DNA of 64,000 nucleotides from JBEKYD01 sp049511335 (GTDB lineage Bacteria > Acidobacteriota > Terriglobia > Bryobacterales > Bryobacteraceae), in contig JBEKYD010000001.1 of assembly GCA_049511335.1 (NCBI GenBank), forward strand, positions 1 to 64,000, in the 5' to 3' direction. Position numbers and translations under genes: made by a program. Position 1 is the stretch's first letter, and every line of letters begins with the position of its first letter. This document shows, one piece after another, positions 17,543-25,958 of the stretch. The notes below the pieces were generated by a model that was not told the origin of the DNA, did no database searches, and worked only from the letters and a program-made list of their open reading frames with translations.

Positions 17543-17950
17543 TTACCGCTCGGGAGGGTGGATCAAGGGGATCGCCTCACGGCGGCCGCGGCGGTAGACT
17601 CGGAAGTCGCTCAGATCCGTTGTGATTACCGGGCACTGCGGATGCAGTTCGCTCAGGCGAATTAGGCAAAGGTCCGCCAGATCCGGCTTGCGATCCGCAT
17701 AGCGTTCCGCCAATTCCCCCAACCGCGAAATATGCTCGCTCAATACCAATGCGGACCGCACCAGGCCCTCGCGCAGCAGCGCCAGTACCAGACCGCTGCT
17801 ACCGAGGTGAAACGCCGTTTCGGCCAGCACTGCTTCACAAGTCAATAGCGGTTCGGTTACGCGTTCGGCAATCCCGACCGCCCACTCATGATGGAAATCT
17901 TTCCGGTTCCCGAACGCGACCAGAAAACCAGTGTCTGCGATCGCCTTCAT
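17543..17950 (-). CDS. vapC: VapC-family PIN-domain toxin
   Basis: This 135-residue PIN-domain protein is a likely ribonuclease toxin. The first acidic residue is Asp6 in IADTGFLVA. The others expected are Glu in CEAVLAETAF, Asp in PDLADLCL and Asp in VITTDLSDFRVYR, so the metal site looks complete. It follows its antitoxin with an ATGA overlap of 4 bases, so the pair is co-translated. Both members seem intact, unlike the nearby hicA. Confidence 0.9.
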   Translation of the reverse strand: MKAIADTGFLVAFGNRKDFHHEWAVGIAERVTEPLLTCEAVLAETAFHLGSSGLVLALLREGLVRSALVLSEHISRLGELAERYADRKPDLADLCLIRLSELHPQCPVITTDLSDFRVYRRGRREAIPLIHPPER

Positions 17951-18156
17951 TTACGGGAAAAGCCTTTGCGCATCGAGAGGCCGGCTGACCCGGCAATCGC
18001 ACCGGCAAGGCGAAGGAACGGGCGATTGGCGGAGCTTCGGGCTTTCTCAAGTTCATCTCGAACAATGCGGCCCTTTGGCAAGCCCGTTTTGCGTGCGGTT
18101 ACCTCCAGCCACTTCGCCAGATCCTCCGGCAGCCGAACGGTGATTGCATTACTCAT
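17947..18156 (-). CDS. vapB: VapB-type ribbon-helix-helix antitoxin
   Basis: This 69-residue protein begins MSNAITVRLPEDLAKWLE, the beta strand and first helix of a ribbon-helix-helix fold, followed by TARKTGLPKGRIVRDELEKA. The C-terminal 30 residues would bind the VapC toxin. The ATG at 18156 starts exactly at the fold. An upstream in-frame start at 18180 would add eight residues and is less likely. Its stop overlaps the vapC ATG by 4 bases. Like other such antitoxins it probably represses its own promoter. Confidence 0.85.
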   Translation of the reverse strand: MSNAITVRLPEDLAKWLEVTARKTGLPKGRIVRDELEKARSSANRPFLRLAGAIAGSAGLSMRKGFSRK

Positions 18157-18247
18157 CTGCTCAAAGTGTAACACGCCCACTGCTGGCCTGCCGGCGACCG
18201 TCGAGCGGGGGACGGGGCTGGCTGGAGGCTGAGTGTTCTCCGCCGGC

Positions 18248-18272
18248 GACCGCTCCTTTACGGTCGCGGCTC
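18248..18272. repeat. dispersed palindromic element, half copy
   Basis: GACCGCTCCTTTACGGTCGC, followed by GGCTC, matches the left arm of the palindromic element found at 11.7, 50.2 and 60.0 kb. The matching right arm is not present here. It lies in the gap between vapB and the TIGR03435 gene. Confidence 0.7.
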
Positions 18273-18341
18273 TGACCCGTGCACTTCCGCGCTGCGATCC
18301 GTGAAGTCACCTGGAGCGGTCACCGGAGCCCGTCGATTCCG

Positions 18342-19142
18342 TCAATTCTCGGTCGGCGTTTTTTCGATGTGATCGATCACCAACATAGTGACCGGGCCAT
18401 TCTTCTGCACCAGCCTGAGGCCAAGCTGGTCTTCGACCGCAACCAGGAGGCTGGGCGCGGGGGCGTCGAGTGGGGCGTCAGATGATGGCGGTCGCTCGGG
18501 GGAACTTGGCAGGTCGGTCCACGTCAGGTCGAAATCATATCGCCCCGTCAGCCCGGTGGCATCGACGATAGGAAGACGCAGGTGCGGCGTCAACATGTCA
18601 ACGAACACCCGCATGGTCTGATTGGCCATCTGCAGGTGCCAGCCTTCGTGCGGTTGGGGCTTCAACGAGATAGGCCCTCCCTTGGCTTCGGAGCCGGCGG
18701 CTGGCGACTTCAGCTTCATGCCGCCCTTTGGCACCGCCAACTCGTAGACCGCCATGGATCTCTCTTCCCGATGCGCCGCCAGCCGGAAGCGGTCTTTCAA
18801 CAGACTCTGAATCATCAACCGGCATTGCGCCATGTCGGTTCCGGGCGGGAGCTTCGCGTCGATATCGAACTGCGCCGTTTCGATCCAGTCCGGGCCCGAA
18901 TACTCGCGGCGGCGTATATCGTAAGCAACCATCAGGTAATTGAGCAGCGTGAGATTCCGGCAGGTGAGCAGCCCAGGATCGGAAGTCCCGGGCCCACCGG
19001 TGCAGCCGGTCTTGACGGATTTCCAAGCGTCCGGCGGAGATGGCTTGACGGAGGCAACCTCGAATTCGGGGATTGGGGCGGCGGTTTGAGCGTGGGCCGC
19101 GGAGCACGCAAGAGCGAGCCAAACAAGGATGACCAGCTTCAT
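18342..19142 (-). CDS. TIGR03435-family secreted protein
   Basis: This 266-residue protein belongs to TIGR03435, a family greatly expanded in Solibacter-like acidobacteria and of unknown function. A signal peptide (MKLVILVWLALACSAAHAQ) precedes the family opening FEVASVKPS. Other family marks are LTCRNLTLLNYLMVAYDI, GPDWIETAQFDIDAK, MIQSLLKDRFRL, VYELAVPKGG, and the end LGLRLVQKNGPVTMLVIDHIEKTPTEN. The ATG has AGGAGG at a good distance. It stands alone between vapB and lnt. It is the best taxonomic marker in the window. Confidence 0.93.
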   Translation of the reverse strand: MKLVILVWLALACSAAHAQTAAPIPEFEVASVKPSPPDAWKSVKTGCTGGPGTSDPGLLTCRNLTLLNYLMVAYDIRRREYSGPDWIETAQFDIDAKLPPGTDMAQCRLMIQSLLKDRFRLAAHREERSMAVYELAVPKGGMKLKSPAAGSEAKGGPISLKPQPHEGWHLQMANQTMRVFVDMLTPHLRLPIVDATGLTGRYDFDLTWTDLPSSPERPPSSDAPLDAPAPSLLVAVEDQLGLRLVQKNGPVTMLVIDHIEKTPTEN

Positions 19143-19211
19143 GTGGCGAGCCTCCTGGCAGGGTTGACGGAGAGGGTTGGAATTGCGTGCAGGGGATTTG
19201 CGCGGCCCGGC

Positions 19212-20693
19212 CTAGCGGCTGGTTTGCAGGCGAAGACGGCTGATGCACGAGGGGACAAGTCCCGCCACTGCGATCAAACCGCACAGCCACGCGAACCAAT
19301 TGCCGTGGCGGGTGTAGAAGGTCTCTTCCGATATGTAGCGGAAGCCGCTATAGGAGGTGGCTTGGACGTAGGAGGGCAAGGCGCCGCGCACGCGGCCGGC
19401 GGAATCGATGGTCGCGGTGATGCCGTCGTTGGTGGCGCGCAGGATCCAGCGGCCGTTTTCGGCCGCGCGCATGCGCAGGATATCCAGGTGCTGCATACGG
19501 GCGGCGCTGCGGCCGAACCAACCGTCGTTGGAAATATTGAACAGCACTTCGGCGCCCTTGGCCACAAATTCGCGCACGAAGCCCGGAAAGACCGATTCGT
19601 AACAGATGAAGGCGCCGATCTTGTGCGCGCCCACGGGCGAGACCACCACGCGGGTTCCGGCCGCGAAATCCCCGGCTTCGGTCGAAATCTTGCGCGTCAA
19701 CCAGCCGAACGGCCATGGCACGAACTCGCCGAACGGCACCAGGTGGACCTTGTCGTAACGGCTCACCGCGGTACCAGCGGGCGAGACCAGCTCGGCCGAA
19801 TTGGTGGGCGCGCCATCCATGGTGCGGCCCACTACGCCTGCCAGAAAATAGGCCTGGGCGGTTTGGGCGAGCTGATTGGCAAAGCCGCGAAAGCGGGGAT
19901 CTTCGTCGTAGTAGAGCGGCGCGGGCACTTCCGGCCACACGACGATGGAAGGCGGGTTTTGCTGCTCGGTGAGCACACCGCGCGAGGTCAACCCTCCCAG
20001 CTCGTCGAGCATGCCGGTAAACGATTCCGGGGTCCACTCCTCGCTTTCGGAAAGGTTCGGCTGGACCAGCAGCGCGGTCTCCCGCCCGCGCACCTGGTCC
20101 GGCAGCGGCGGCAGCACCAGAGCGAACAGCACCGCCAGCAGCCAGAGCAGCTCGATGCGCGGGCGGCCCATGGCGGCCAGGGCCAGCGCCGTGCCCATCA
20201 TGGCGAACAGGAACGAGATGCCCCAAACGCCGGTGATGGGCGCCAGGCGCAACGGCAGGCCCATGTCGATTCCGGCGTTGCCCAGCGCCAGCCACGCGAA
20301 TCCCAGGCTGCCGTGGGTGGCTTCGATGGCAACCCAAAGCGCGGCAACGGTTGGGATCGCCCACCAACGCCGCATCAGGACACCGGCCACGAGCGCGAAC
20401 ACGCCCATGTGAATGCCTTTGGCGAAGGCGAACAGGGCCAGCAGCGCCCAGCCTTCGGTTGGCGGCATACCGCCGTGAACCGACAGCACGAACTGGATCC
20501 AGTAGCAGACGCCGGCCCAGTACACCACGCCGCACACCCAACCTAGCGCAAAGCGCCGCCTGGGGCTGGCTTCCCGCGCGGCAGCCAGGAGCAGGGGAGT
20601 GAGCGCCACCGGGGCCAGCCAGACGTAATGAAATTTGGGGAAAACCAGAATGGAGAGAAGCGCCGATAGGAGAGCCAGTATCCAGTTCAGCAT
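19212..20693 (-). CDS. lnt: apolipoprotein N-acyltransferase
   Basis: This 493-residue inner-membrane enzyme adds the third acyl chain to lipoproteins. About six N-terminal transmembrane helices are followed by a periplasmic nitrilase-like domain and a final helix (WFAWLCGLIAVAGLVPS). The catalytic residues are in place: Glu255 (WPEVPAP), Lys315 (YDKVHLVPFGE) and Cys364 (ICYES). The NISNDGWFG motif follows. It lies 15 bases after lipA in the same operon. The 3' end of lipA and the start region of lnt share an inverted repeat that could affect lnt translation. Confidence 0.95.
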   Translation of the reverse strand: MLNWILALLSALLSILVFPKFHYVWLAPVALTPLLLAAAREASPRRRFALGWVCGVVYWAGVCYWIQFVLSVHGGMPPTEGWALLALFAFAKGIHMGVFALVAGVLMRRWWAIPTVAALWVAIEATHGSLGFAWLALGNAGIDMGLPLRLAPITGVWGISFLFAMMGTALALAAMGRPRIELLWLLAVLFALVLPPLPDQVRGRETALLVQPNLSESEEWTPESFTGMLDELGGLTSRGVLTEQQNPPSIVVWPEVPAPLYYDEDPRFRGFANQLAQTAQAYFLAGVVGRTMDGAPTNSAELVSPAGTAVSRYDKVHLVPFGEFVPWPFGWLTRKISTEAGDFAAGTRVVVSPVGAHKIGAFICYESVFPGFVREFVAKGAEVLFNISNDGWFGRSAARMQHLDILRMRAAENGRWILRATNDGITATIDSAGRVRGALPSYVQATSYSGFRYISEETFYTRHGNWFAWLCGLIAVAGLVPSCISRLRLQTSR

Positions 20694-20694
20694 A

Positions 20695-20765
20695 GAAGCT
20701 TTCAGCGATCAGCGATCAGCCAGCTTGGGGTAGCTGAAAGCTGACCGCCGATCGCTGAAAGCTTC
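20695..20765. repeat. 16-bp inverted repeat spanning the end of lipA
   Basis: GAAGCTTTCAGCGATC (20695-20710) and GATCGCTGAAAGCTTC (20750-20765) are perfect complements around a 39-base loop. The loop holds a smaller hairpin, CAGCT-TGGGGT-AGCTG (20721-20736). The repeat encodes the last 19 codons of lipA and ends two bases before the lnt ATG. It resembles the AGCTGAAAGCTGATCGCTGA-type dispersed repeats and could fold in the mRNA over the lnt ribosome site. Confidence 0.85.
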
Positions 20766-21671
20766 CAGAGCGGCCGCACTCACCTCGTCCGCCATATACG
20801 AGCTCCGCACCAGCGGGCCGCTGAATACCATCTTGAAACCCAACCCGAGTCCATGCGCGCGATAGGCTTCGAAACGCTCCGGGCTCACATATTCCACTAC
20901 CGGCAGATTGTGGCGGGTGGGTTGCAAATACTGGCCGATGGTGGCCACATCGGCGCCGCTCGAGCGCAGATCGGTCAATAGCGTCCGGACTTCCGTTTGG
21001 CTCTCTCCCAGGCCCACCATGAAGCCGGACTTGGTCAGCACGTCCGGCCGGTGACGGCGAGCGAAATCGAGCACGGCCAGCGACTGGCGGTAATCGGCCT
21101 GCGGGCGCACGCGGGGGTAGAGGCGCGCCACGGTTTCCATATTGTGGTTGAAGACGTGGGGGCCGGCATCGAGCACGCGCGCCACGGCATCCGGATCGCC
21201 GCAAAAATCCGGTGTCAGCACTTCGACCCGCGCATCGGGCAGGGCGCGGCGAACCTCGCGCACGGTGGCGGCGAAGTGGAGGGAGCCGCCGTCGGCGAGG
21301 TCGTCGCGATTGACGCTGGTGATCACCACGTAGCGCAGGCGCATCTCGGCCGCCATGCGGGCTACCTGGGCGGGTTCGGCGGCGTCCAAACGGCGGTCGT
21401 CGCCGCGGCGTAGCTTGGGCACCGAGCAAAAGCCGCATGCGCGGGTGCAGCGTTCGCCCAGAATCATGAAGGTGGCGGCGCCGCGGTGAAAGCACTCGTG
21501 AATGTTGGGGCAGCGCGCCGATTCGCACACCGTGTGCAGGCCTTTTTGGCGCAACGAACCCTTTAAACGGTTGAGCGACTCGAAATGCGTCGGACTCTTG
21601 CGCGCCCACTCGGGCAGGCGGGGATGCGGAGCGTCGACGCCGGCGTTGATTTCGACGAGGGGAGCGCTCAC
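20709..21671 (-). CDS. lipA: lipoyl synthase
   Basis: This 320-residue radical SAM enzyme inserts two sulfurs into octanoyl groups to make lipoate. The auxiliary cluster cysteines are 49, 54 and 60 (CESARCPNIHEC). The SAM cluster cysteines are 75, 79 and 82 (CTRACGFC). The C-terminal Arg-Ser-Ser-Tyr (VRSSYMADE) supplies the family's cluster-ligating serine. The start is GTG, one base after the stop of the SPOR gene. The last residues (FSDRRSAFSYPKLADR) come from an inverted repeat and are probably not functional. Confidence 0.96.
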   Translation of the reverse strand: MSAPLVEINAGVDAPHPRLPEWARKSPTHFESLNRLKGSLRQKGLHTVCESARCPNIHECFHRGAATFMILGERCTRACGFCSVPKLRRGDDRRLDAAEPAQVARMAAEMRLRYVVITSVNRDDLADGGSLHFAATVREVRRALPDARVEVLTPDFCGDPDAVARVLDAGPHVFNHNMETVARLYPRVRPQADYRQSLAVLDFARRHRPDVLTKSGFMVGLGESQTEVRTLLTDLRSSGADVATIGQYLQPTRHNLPVVEYVSPERFEAYRAHGLGLGFKMVFSGPLVRSSYMADEVSAAALEAFSDRRSAFSYPKLADR

Positions 21672-21672
21672 G

Positions 21673-22278
21673 CTATTTCCGAATCGGATGGAAGCCGGCG
21701 CTTTCGAGCTCCGTCTTGGCGTGGGCCATGGCTTGGGTGGTGTCGTAAGGTCCTACCAGCACGCGGGTGAGATTATTCGGTCCGGGCGTGGTGAATGCCG
21801 GAAAGCCCTTATCCTTGAGGGCGCGCACCACGGTTTCGGCATCCGATTGGCCCACCGACATTACCTGCCAGCAGGTGCCCGGCTGCAATTCCGCGGGGGC
21901 CTGGCGCGCCGGGGTCGCCGGTGCGGGGGCCGGCGCCGCAGGCACGGTGGCTGGCGCCGCCGCCTCGTTGGCAGGCTGCGCCGGTTGCGCCGGATCGTGA
22001 TCGAGGGGCGCGGGAGGCGGTTCGGCCGCCGGTTGCGCCGCGGCTGCCTGGTCCTGCGCCGGCGCGGCCGGTTGTGCCGTGGCGGTGGGTTGCGGACGAC
22101 CCATCACCGGAGATCCGCCCGACTCAGCCGCCGTCTTGCCCGATCGCGGCGAATTCTGCCCTACCATGTAACCCATGGCGAAGGCTGCCGCGAACAGCAA
22201 AACCACGATGAAGAATCCGCTGAGCAACTGGCGGTTGCCCACCACTAATTCGAATTCGCCGGTTTCGTTGTTTTTCAT
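21673..22278 (-). CDS. SPOR-domain membrane protein
   Basis: This 201-residue protein has a short cytoplasmic N-terminus, one transmembrane helix (about 19-42, LLSGFFIVVLLFAAAFAMGY), a long Ala/Pro-rich linker (about 50-128) and a C-terminal SPOR domain (about 130-201; CWQVMSVGQSDAETVVRALKDKGF...VRVLVGPY-like core). SPOR domains bind denuded septal peptidoglycan, so a role in cell division or wall remodelling is likely. It is the first gene of a tight run with lipA and lnt, and follows the slipin gene by 3 bases. Confidence 0.88.
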   Translation of the reverse strand: MKNNETGEFELVVGNRQLLSGFFIVVLLFAAAFAMGYMVGQNSPRSGKTAAESGGSPVMGRPQPTATAQPAAPAQDQAAAAQPAAEPPPAPLDHDPAQPAQPANEAAAPATVPAAPAPAPATPARQAPAELQPGTCWQVMSVGQSDAETVVRALKDKGFPAFTTPGPNNLTRVLVGPYDTTQAMAHAKTELESAGFHPIRK

Positions 22279-22281
22279 CCG

Positions 22282-23070
22282 TTAAGAGCCTGCCGGGGGC
22301 GCCGGAGCCGGCTTGCCGACCCGGTCTAGCGCACGTTCCAAAGAAGTAATTATATCCAGCGGCAACGGGAAGACAATGGTTGTATTGTTTGCCGCGCCGA
22401 TATCGACCAAAGTCTGCAAATATCGGAGTTGGATGGCCGCCGGCTGCCTCTGGATCACCTCCGCCGCCATGGCCAGCTTTTCCGAGGCCGTATACTCGCC
22501 GTCGGCATGAATGATCTTGGCCCGCTTATCGCGCTCGGCTTCGGCCTGCTTCGCGATGGCGCGGATCATTTGGTCCGGCAGGTCCACCTGTTTCACTTCC
22601 ACCATGGTTACCTTCACGCCCCACGGCGAGGTGTGCTGATCGAGGATGGACTGCAGGCGTAGATTGAGCTTTTCGCGCTGGCTCAACAACTCGTCCAGTT
22701 CCCCTTCGCCAAGCACGCTGCGCAGCGTGGTTTGCGCCAATTGCGAAGTGGCGTAAAGGAAGTTGGATACTTCCACCACCGCCAGGCGCGGATCGATCAC
22801 GCGGAAATACACGACCGCGTTCACCTTGACGGTGACGTTGTCGCGGGTGACGACATCCTGCGCCGGCACTTCGAGGGTATCGACGCGCAGCGAAATGCGC
22901 ACCATTTTATCGATGGGCGCGAACACCAGAATCACGCCCGGTCCCTTGGGTTGCGGCAACAACCGCCCCAGCCGGAAGATGACTCCGCGTTCGTACTCGC
23001 GGAGGATCTTAATCGCGCTGAGCAGATAGAGAACCACGATCACAATAGCTATGGTCAAGAAATCCGGCAT
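22282..23070 (-). CDS. slipin (SPFH/stomatin-like membrane protein)
   Basis: This 262-residue protein has an N-terminal membrane segment (LTIAIVIVVLYLLSAI) and an SPFH/band-7 domain: EYERGVIFRLGRL, GPGVILVFAPIDKMVRISLR, VVTRDNVTVKVNAVVYFRV, then AQTTLRSVLGEGELDELLS. The alanine-rich helical tail would support oligomers. It is the usual partner of the NfeD-type protease encoded just upstream; together they act in membrane microdomains or stress. The ATG at 23070 follows AAGGAG at 8 bases. A 158-base gap separates it from nfeD. Confidence 0.93.
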   Translation of the reverse strand: MPDFLTIAIVIVVLYLLSAIKILREYERGVIFRLGRLLPQPKGPGVILVFAPIDKMVRISLRVDTLEVPAQDVVTRDNVTVKVNAVVYFRVIDPRLAVVEVSNFLYATSQLAQTTLRSVLGEGELDELLSQREKLNLRLQSILDQHTSPWGVKVTMVEVKQVDLPDQMIRAIAKQAEAERDKRAKIIHADGEYTASEKLAMAAEVIQRQPAAIQLRYLQTLVDIGAANNTTIVFPLPLDIITSLERALDRVGKPAPAPPAGS

Positions 23071-23228
23071 GAAATCTCCTTGGGGGTCGTAGCTCTTGAC
23101 GGGAAGCCGTCTGCAGGCCAAAAGGCCTGCTCGACATGGGGGCGGGCCACAAATGGCGCGCCGGGAAGGCCGCCCGGGGGGTCAAGACGAATGTTATGGA
23201 GCAGTAGTAGAACACAGGGCATAGGCTA

Positions 23229-24503
23229 CTAGGCCATCGGTTCCACCTTCAGTTGCAATCCGGCAATGGCGGTGACACGCACTTGCGCGCCTGCCGCCAC
23301 GGGGCTGGACGACACCGCATCCCAGTATTCCCCGTGCACAAAGATTTTGCCTGCCGGCGCGAGAGCGGTCATGGCGGACCCGATTTCGCCCACCATGCCT
23401 TCGGCGCCGGTCTGCGCCTTGTTGCGCCGGGCGCGAATCGCCAGAGACAGGAGCAGCACGGTGATGGCCGAGAATGGCAGCGCCAGCGCCAGCGCCGTCG
23501 AAAGGTGTACCCGCATCTCCGGCAGCGGGCTATCCACCAACATCACCGCGCCCAATACCATCGAGAACGCTCCCGACACGGCCAGCACGCCGTGGGCGGC
23601 GAACTTCGCTTCCAACACAAATAGAGTGATCGACAGCAACAATAGCGCCGCCCCGAGCCAGTTGATCGGCAGGACCGTCAAGGCGGAGAGCCCCAGCAGA
23701 AGCAGAATGGCGCCAATTGCGCCCGGCGCCACCAGGCCAGGCGAAGTGAATTCCACATAAATCAAAAGTGCGCCGATCACCAGCAGAACCAGGGCGATAT
23801 TGGGGTCGGCGATGGCGGCGATTACTTTCTGGCGCAAACTTGGCTGGTAGTCTTCGATTTCGGCGCCGGCCAGGTGAAGGGTCTGGGTAGTGCCGTCGAA
23901 TCGAGTCACGGTGCGGCCTTCGAGCGCCGTCATGAGGGCGTTGTCGTTGGGGGCGACCAGATCGATCAGATGCTGGTCGAGCGCCTCGCGCTCGGTGAAG
24001 GAATGGCTTTCGCGGACGGCGGTTTCGGCCAGTTGGCTGTTGCGCCCGCGTTTGGAAACGATGGAACGGAGATAGGCCGCGGCATCGTTCTCCACCTTGG
24101 CCTTCATGACGGCATCCATTTCTCCGCCGTAGGCCACCGGGTGCGCCGCTCCGGTATTGGTGCCTGGCGCCATGGCGGCGACTTCACCGGCTTCCAGCAG
24201 AAAGAACCCGGCCGATGCGGCGCGTCCTCCGCTGGGCGCCACGTAAGCGATCACCGGCACGGGGCACGCCAGCATCTCTTCGATGGTTTCGCGCATGGCG
24301 TCCATCAGCCCGCCGGGAGTGTTCAGACGAATCAGAAGCGCGGCCGCGTGCTCCGCTCGCGCTTGGGCGATGGCGCTGCCAACTACCTCGGTTGTGACCG
24401 GATGCACGATGCCGTCCACATCCACCGCGATCACCTTCGGCGGAGCGGCCAGCGCTTGCGCTGCCAGCGCAAACGCCACGCAAATTAGAGCGCTCAGGCG
24501 CAT
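23229..24503 (-). CDS. NfeD-family membrane-bound ClpP-class serine protease
   Basis: This 424-residue protein has a signal peptide (1-19), a ClpP/crotonase-type protease domain (to about 215), four or more transmembrane helices (about 235-360) and a C-terminal OB-fold NfeD domain (about 375-424; MVGEIGSAMTAL...GKIFVHGEYWDAVS). The protease Ser lies in PSGGRAASAGFF, and the Lys in a helix farther on completes the dyad. Such proteins pair with slipins, as here, and cleave stomatin C-termini in the homologues studied. AGGAAG lies just before the ATG. Confidence 0.92.
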   Translation of the reverse strand: MRLSALICVAFALAAQALAAPPKVIAVDVDGIVHPVTTEVVGSAIAQARAEHAAALLIRLNTPGGLMDAMRETIEEMLACPVPVIAYVAPSGGRAASAGFFLLEAGEVAAMAPGTNTGAAHPVAYGGEMDAVMKAKVENDAAAYLRSIVSKRGRNSQLAETAVRESHSFTEREALDQHLIDLVAPNDNALMTALEGRTVTRFDGTTQTLHLAGAEIEDYQPSLRQKVIAAIADPNIALVLLVIGALLIYVEFTSPGLVAPGAIGAILLLLGLSALTVLPINWLGAALLLLSITLFVLEAKFAAHGVLAVSGAFSMVLGAVMLVDSPLPEMRVHLSTALALALPFSAITVLLLSLAIRARRNKAQTGAEGMVGEIGSAMTALAPAGKIFVHGEYWDAVSSSPVAAGAQVRVTAIAGLQLKVEPMA

Positions 24504-24856
24504 CCAGTCTTCCTGACTGTTACAACTTCACTATATCCGATCTCAAGACCGCAGAGTCCGTAATTTGAGGGTGTTGTAACTCACATGGCGGCGGTGAGGC
24601 GGAAGAGGCCAGCCCTGGGGTCGGCCGCGGACCGGGGGAAGAGATTGGCCACGGATGAACACAGATAAACACCAGATGAAACCAATGACGTTATCGGCCT
24701 TCATCGGCGGCTGCGGGCGGAATTGGATGCCCTACTCTGCTAGAAGAAACAGATCGGTAGTAGGACAAATAGAAAGTTTTGATTAGGAAATTGCCTCTAA
24801 CTCCGATACAATTGAACTATCCATCTCAATCGGGAACAGGGAGAAAGACGAGTCGC
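24504..24856. other. 353-base gap with inverted repeat and dispersed repeat
   Basis: GTTACAAC (24519-24526) and GTTGTAAC (24573-24580) form an 8-bp inverted repeat around the likely nfeD promoter region. At 24648-24680 lies CACGGATGAACACAGATAAA, a sequence that is dispersed in many bacterial genomes and has no known function. No gene is seen. The downstream part must hold the promoter of the DUF2934 gene, but I cannot pick it with confidence. Confidence 0.5.
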
Positions 24857-25138
24857 ATGCCGAAGAAAAGTGCCGTTGAAAAAGAACATGTTTCCGCAGC
24901 CGCAGCCGCTGCCCCCGCACGCGCGCGCCGAAGGCCCGTTGCGAGCAGTAAGAAGCACGCCGCCGCCGAGCAGGTAAGCACGGAAACAAGGACCGCCGAA
25001 TCTACGGGCATCGCAGTCGGACCGTCGCGTGAAGAGATTGCCAAACTGGCCTACCTGTATTGGGAAGCGCGAGGGCGCCAGGGCGGAAGCGAAGAAGAAG
25101 ACTGGCTGCGGGCGGAACTGACATTGCGCGGCCGCTAG
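24857..25138 (+). CDS. DUF2934-family small protein
   Basis: This 93-residue protein has a basic, alanine-rich N-terminal half (MPKKSAVEKEHVSAAAAAA...) like a histone tail. Its C-terminal half fits DUF2934: REEIAKLAYLYWEARGRQGG then EEDWLRAELTLRGR. The function of this family is unknown. The start at ATG 24857 is chosen since the frame upstream has no ribosome site; GGGAG lies 13 bases before it. It converges on lexA, with 13 bases between their ends. Confidence 0.8.
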   Translation: MPKKSAVEKEHVSAAAAAAPARARRRPVASSKKHAAAEQVSTETRTAESTGIAVGPSREEIAKLAYLYWEARGRQGGSEEEDWLRAELTLRGR

Positions 25139-25151
25139 GCGCCGCCCTGTT

Positions 25152-25772
25152 TTAGTACCTTCTGAGCACGGCCAAGAGCCGGCCCTGAATTTGCACGTCT
25201 TCCACCGGAACCAGAATCGGTTTCAACGCCGCGTTGGCGGGCTGTAACCTCACTGTGTTCTCGTCTTGCCGGTAAAACCTCTTCAAGGTTGCGTCGGTGC
25301 CGGCTACCAGCGCGACGACGATCTCTCCGTCGCGCGCCTGGTTGGTGCGCTCCAGCAGGATCATGTCGCCATCGCAGATGTGATCGTCGATCATCGACGT
25401 GCCGCGCACTTCCAGGGCGTAGACGTTGGGATTGCCGGTGTAATCGGCGAACTGGAGCACTTCTTTTTGCTCGATCGCTTCCACGGGAGAACCGGCCGCA
25501 ATCCTGCCCAATAACGGAATTTCCGCAGCCGCGGTGCGCTGGCGGCGCCGCTCCTGCGCATACTTCGGAGATAACTCGAGCGACCGGCTCTGGTTATAGC
25601 CCCGCTTCAGGTAGCCTTTGTTCTCCAGCACGGAGATATGCTTATGCACGGTTGCCAGAGAGGCCAGTTCGAGGCCCTGCGCGATTTCTTCGTAGCTGGG
25701 GCAGTACCCGTTCTCATCGACGAACTGCGCCAGAAAATCCAGCACCTGCTTTTGCCGTTTGGTAAGTGCCAT
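25152..25772 (-). CDS. lexA: LexA repressor
   Basis: This 206-residue protein is the SOS repressor. The winged helix lies at 1-65 (LTKRQKQVLDFLAQF, ELASLATVHKHISVLENKGYL). The self-cleavage site is Ala93-Gly94 (RIAAGSP). The protease dyad is Ser126 (GTSMIDD) and Lys164 (TLKRFY). The start ATG is 37 codons inside the open frame and matches the family N-terminus. A TTGACT/CACAAT promoter lies just upstream. I cannot define its operator by eye. Confidence 0.96.
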   Translation of the reverse strand: MALTKRQKQVLDFLAQFVDENGYCPSYEEIAQGLELASLATVHKHISVLENKGYLKRGYNQSRSLELSPKYAQERRRQRTAAAEIPLLGRIAAGSPVEAIEQKEVLQFADYTGNPNVYALEVRGTSMIDDHICDGDMILLERTNQARDGEIVVALVAGTDATLKRFYRQDENTVRLQPANAALKPILVPVEDVQIQGRLLAVLRRY

Positions 25773-25790
25773 CGCCCATCCTGTGTTTCT

Positions 25791-25820
25791 ATTGTGGGCG
25801 AATAAAAAGAGAAAAGTCAA
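25791..25820 (-). promoter_or_regulatory. probable lexA promoter
   Basis: On the minus strand TTGACT (25815-25820) and CACAAT (25791-25796) are 18 bases apart, about 20 bases before the lexA ATG. The -35 box matches five of six and the -10 four of six. The implied leader is very short. A TC-rich stretch fills the spacer. Confidence 0.5.
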
Positions 25821-25958
25821 GGAAAAATCGAGGGCGCAGAGCCGTGCGGCCCGTGTGGAGCGGTTGAGTTCAGAACGGTTCAATCGAGGAATGGCGGCCG
25901 GAGCAGCACGTGTTCTTCCGAAGCTGGGCTGGCGACGCCACGTCTCACAAAACGCGGG

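Noticed and set aside
18582..20546. 654-residue plus-strand frame over the TIGR03435 and lnt genes
   Set aside because: Both minus-strand genes have full family motifs; the plus frame is rich in Gly/Arg/His and matches no known family.
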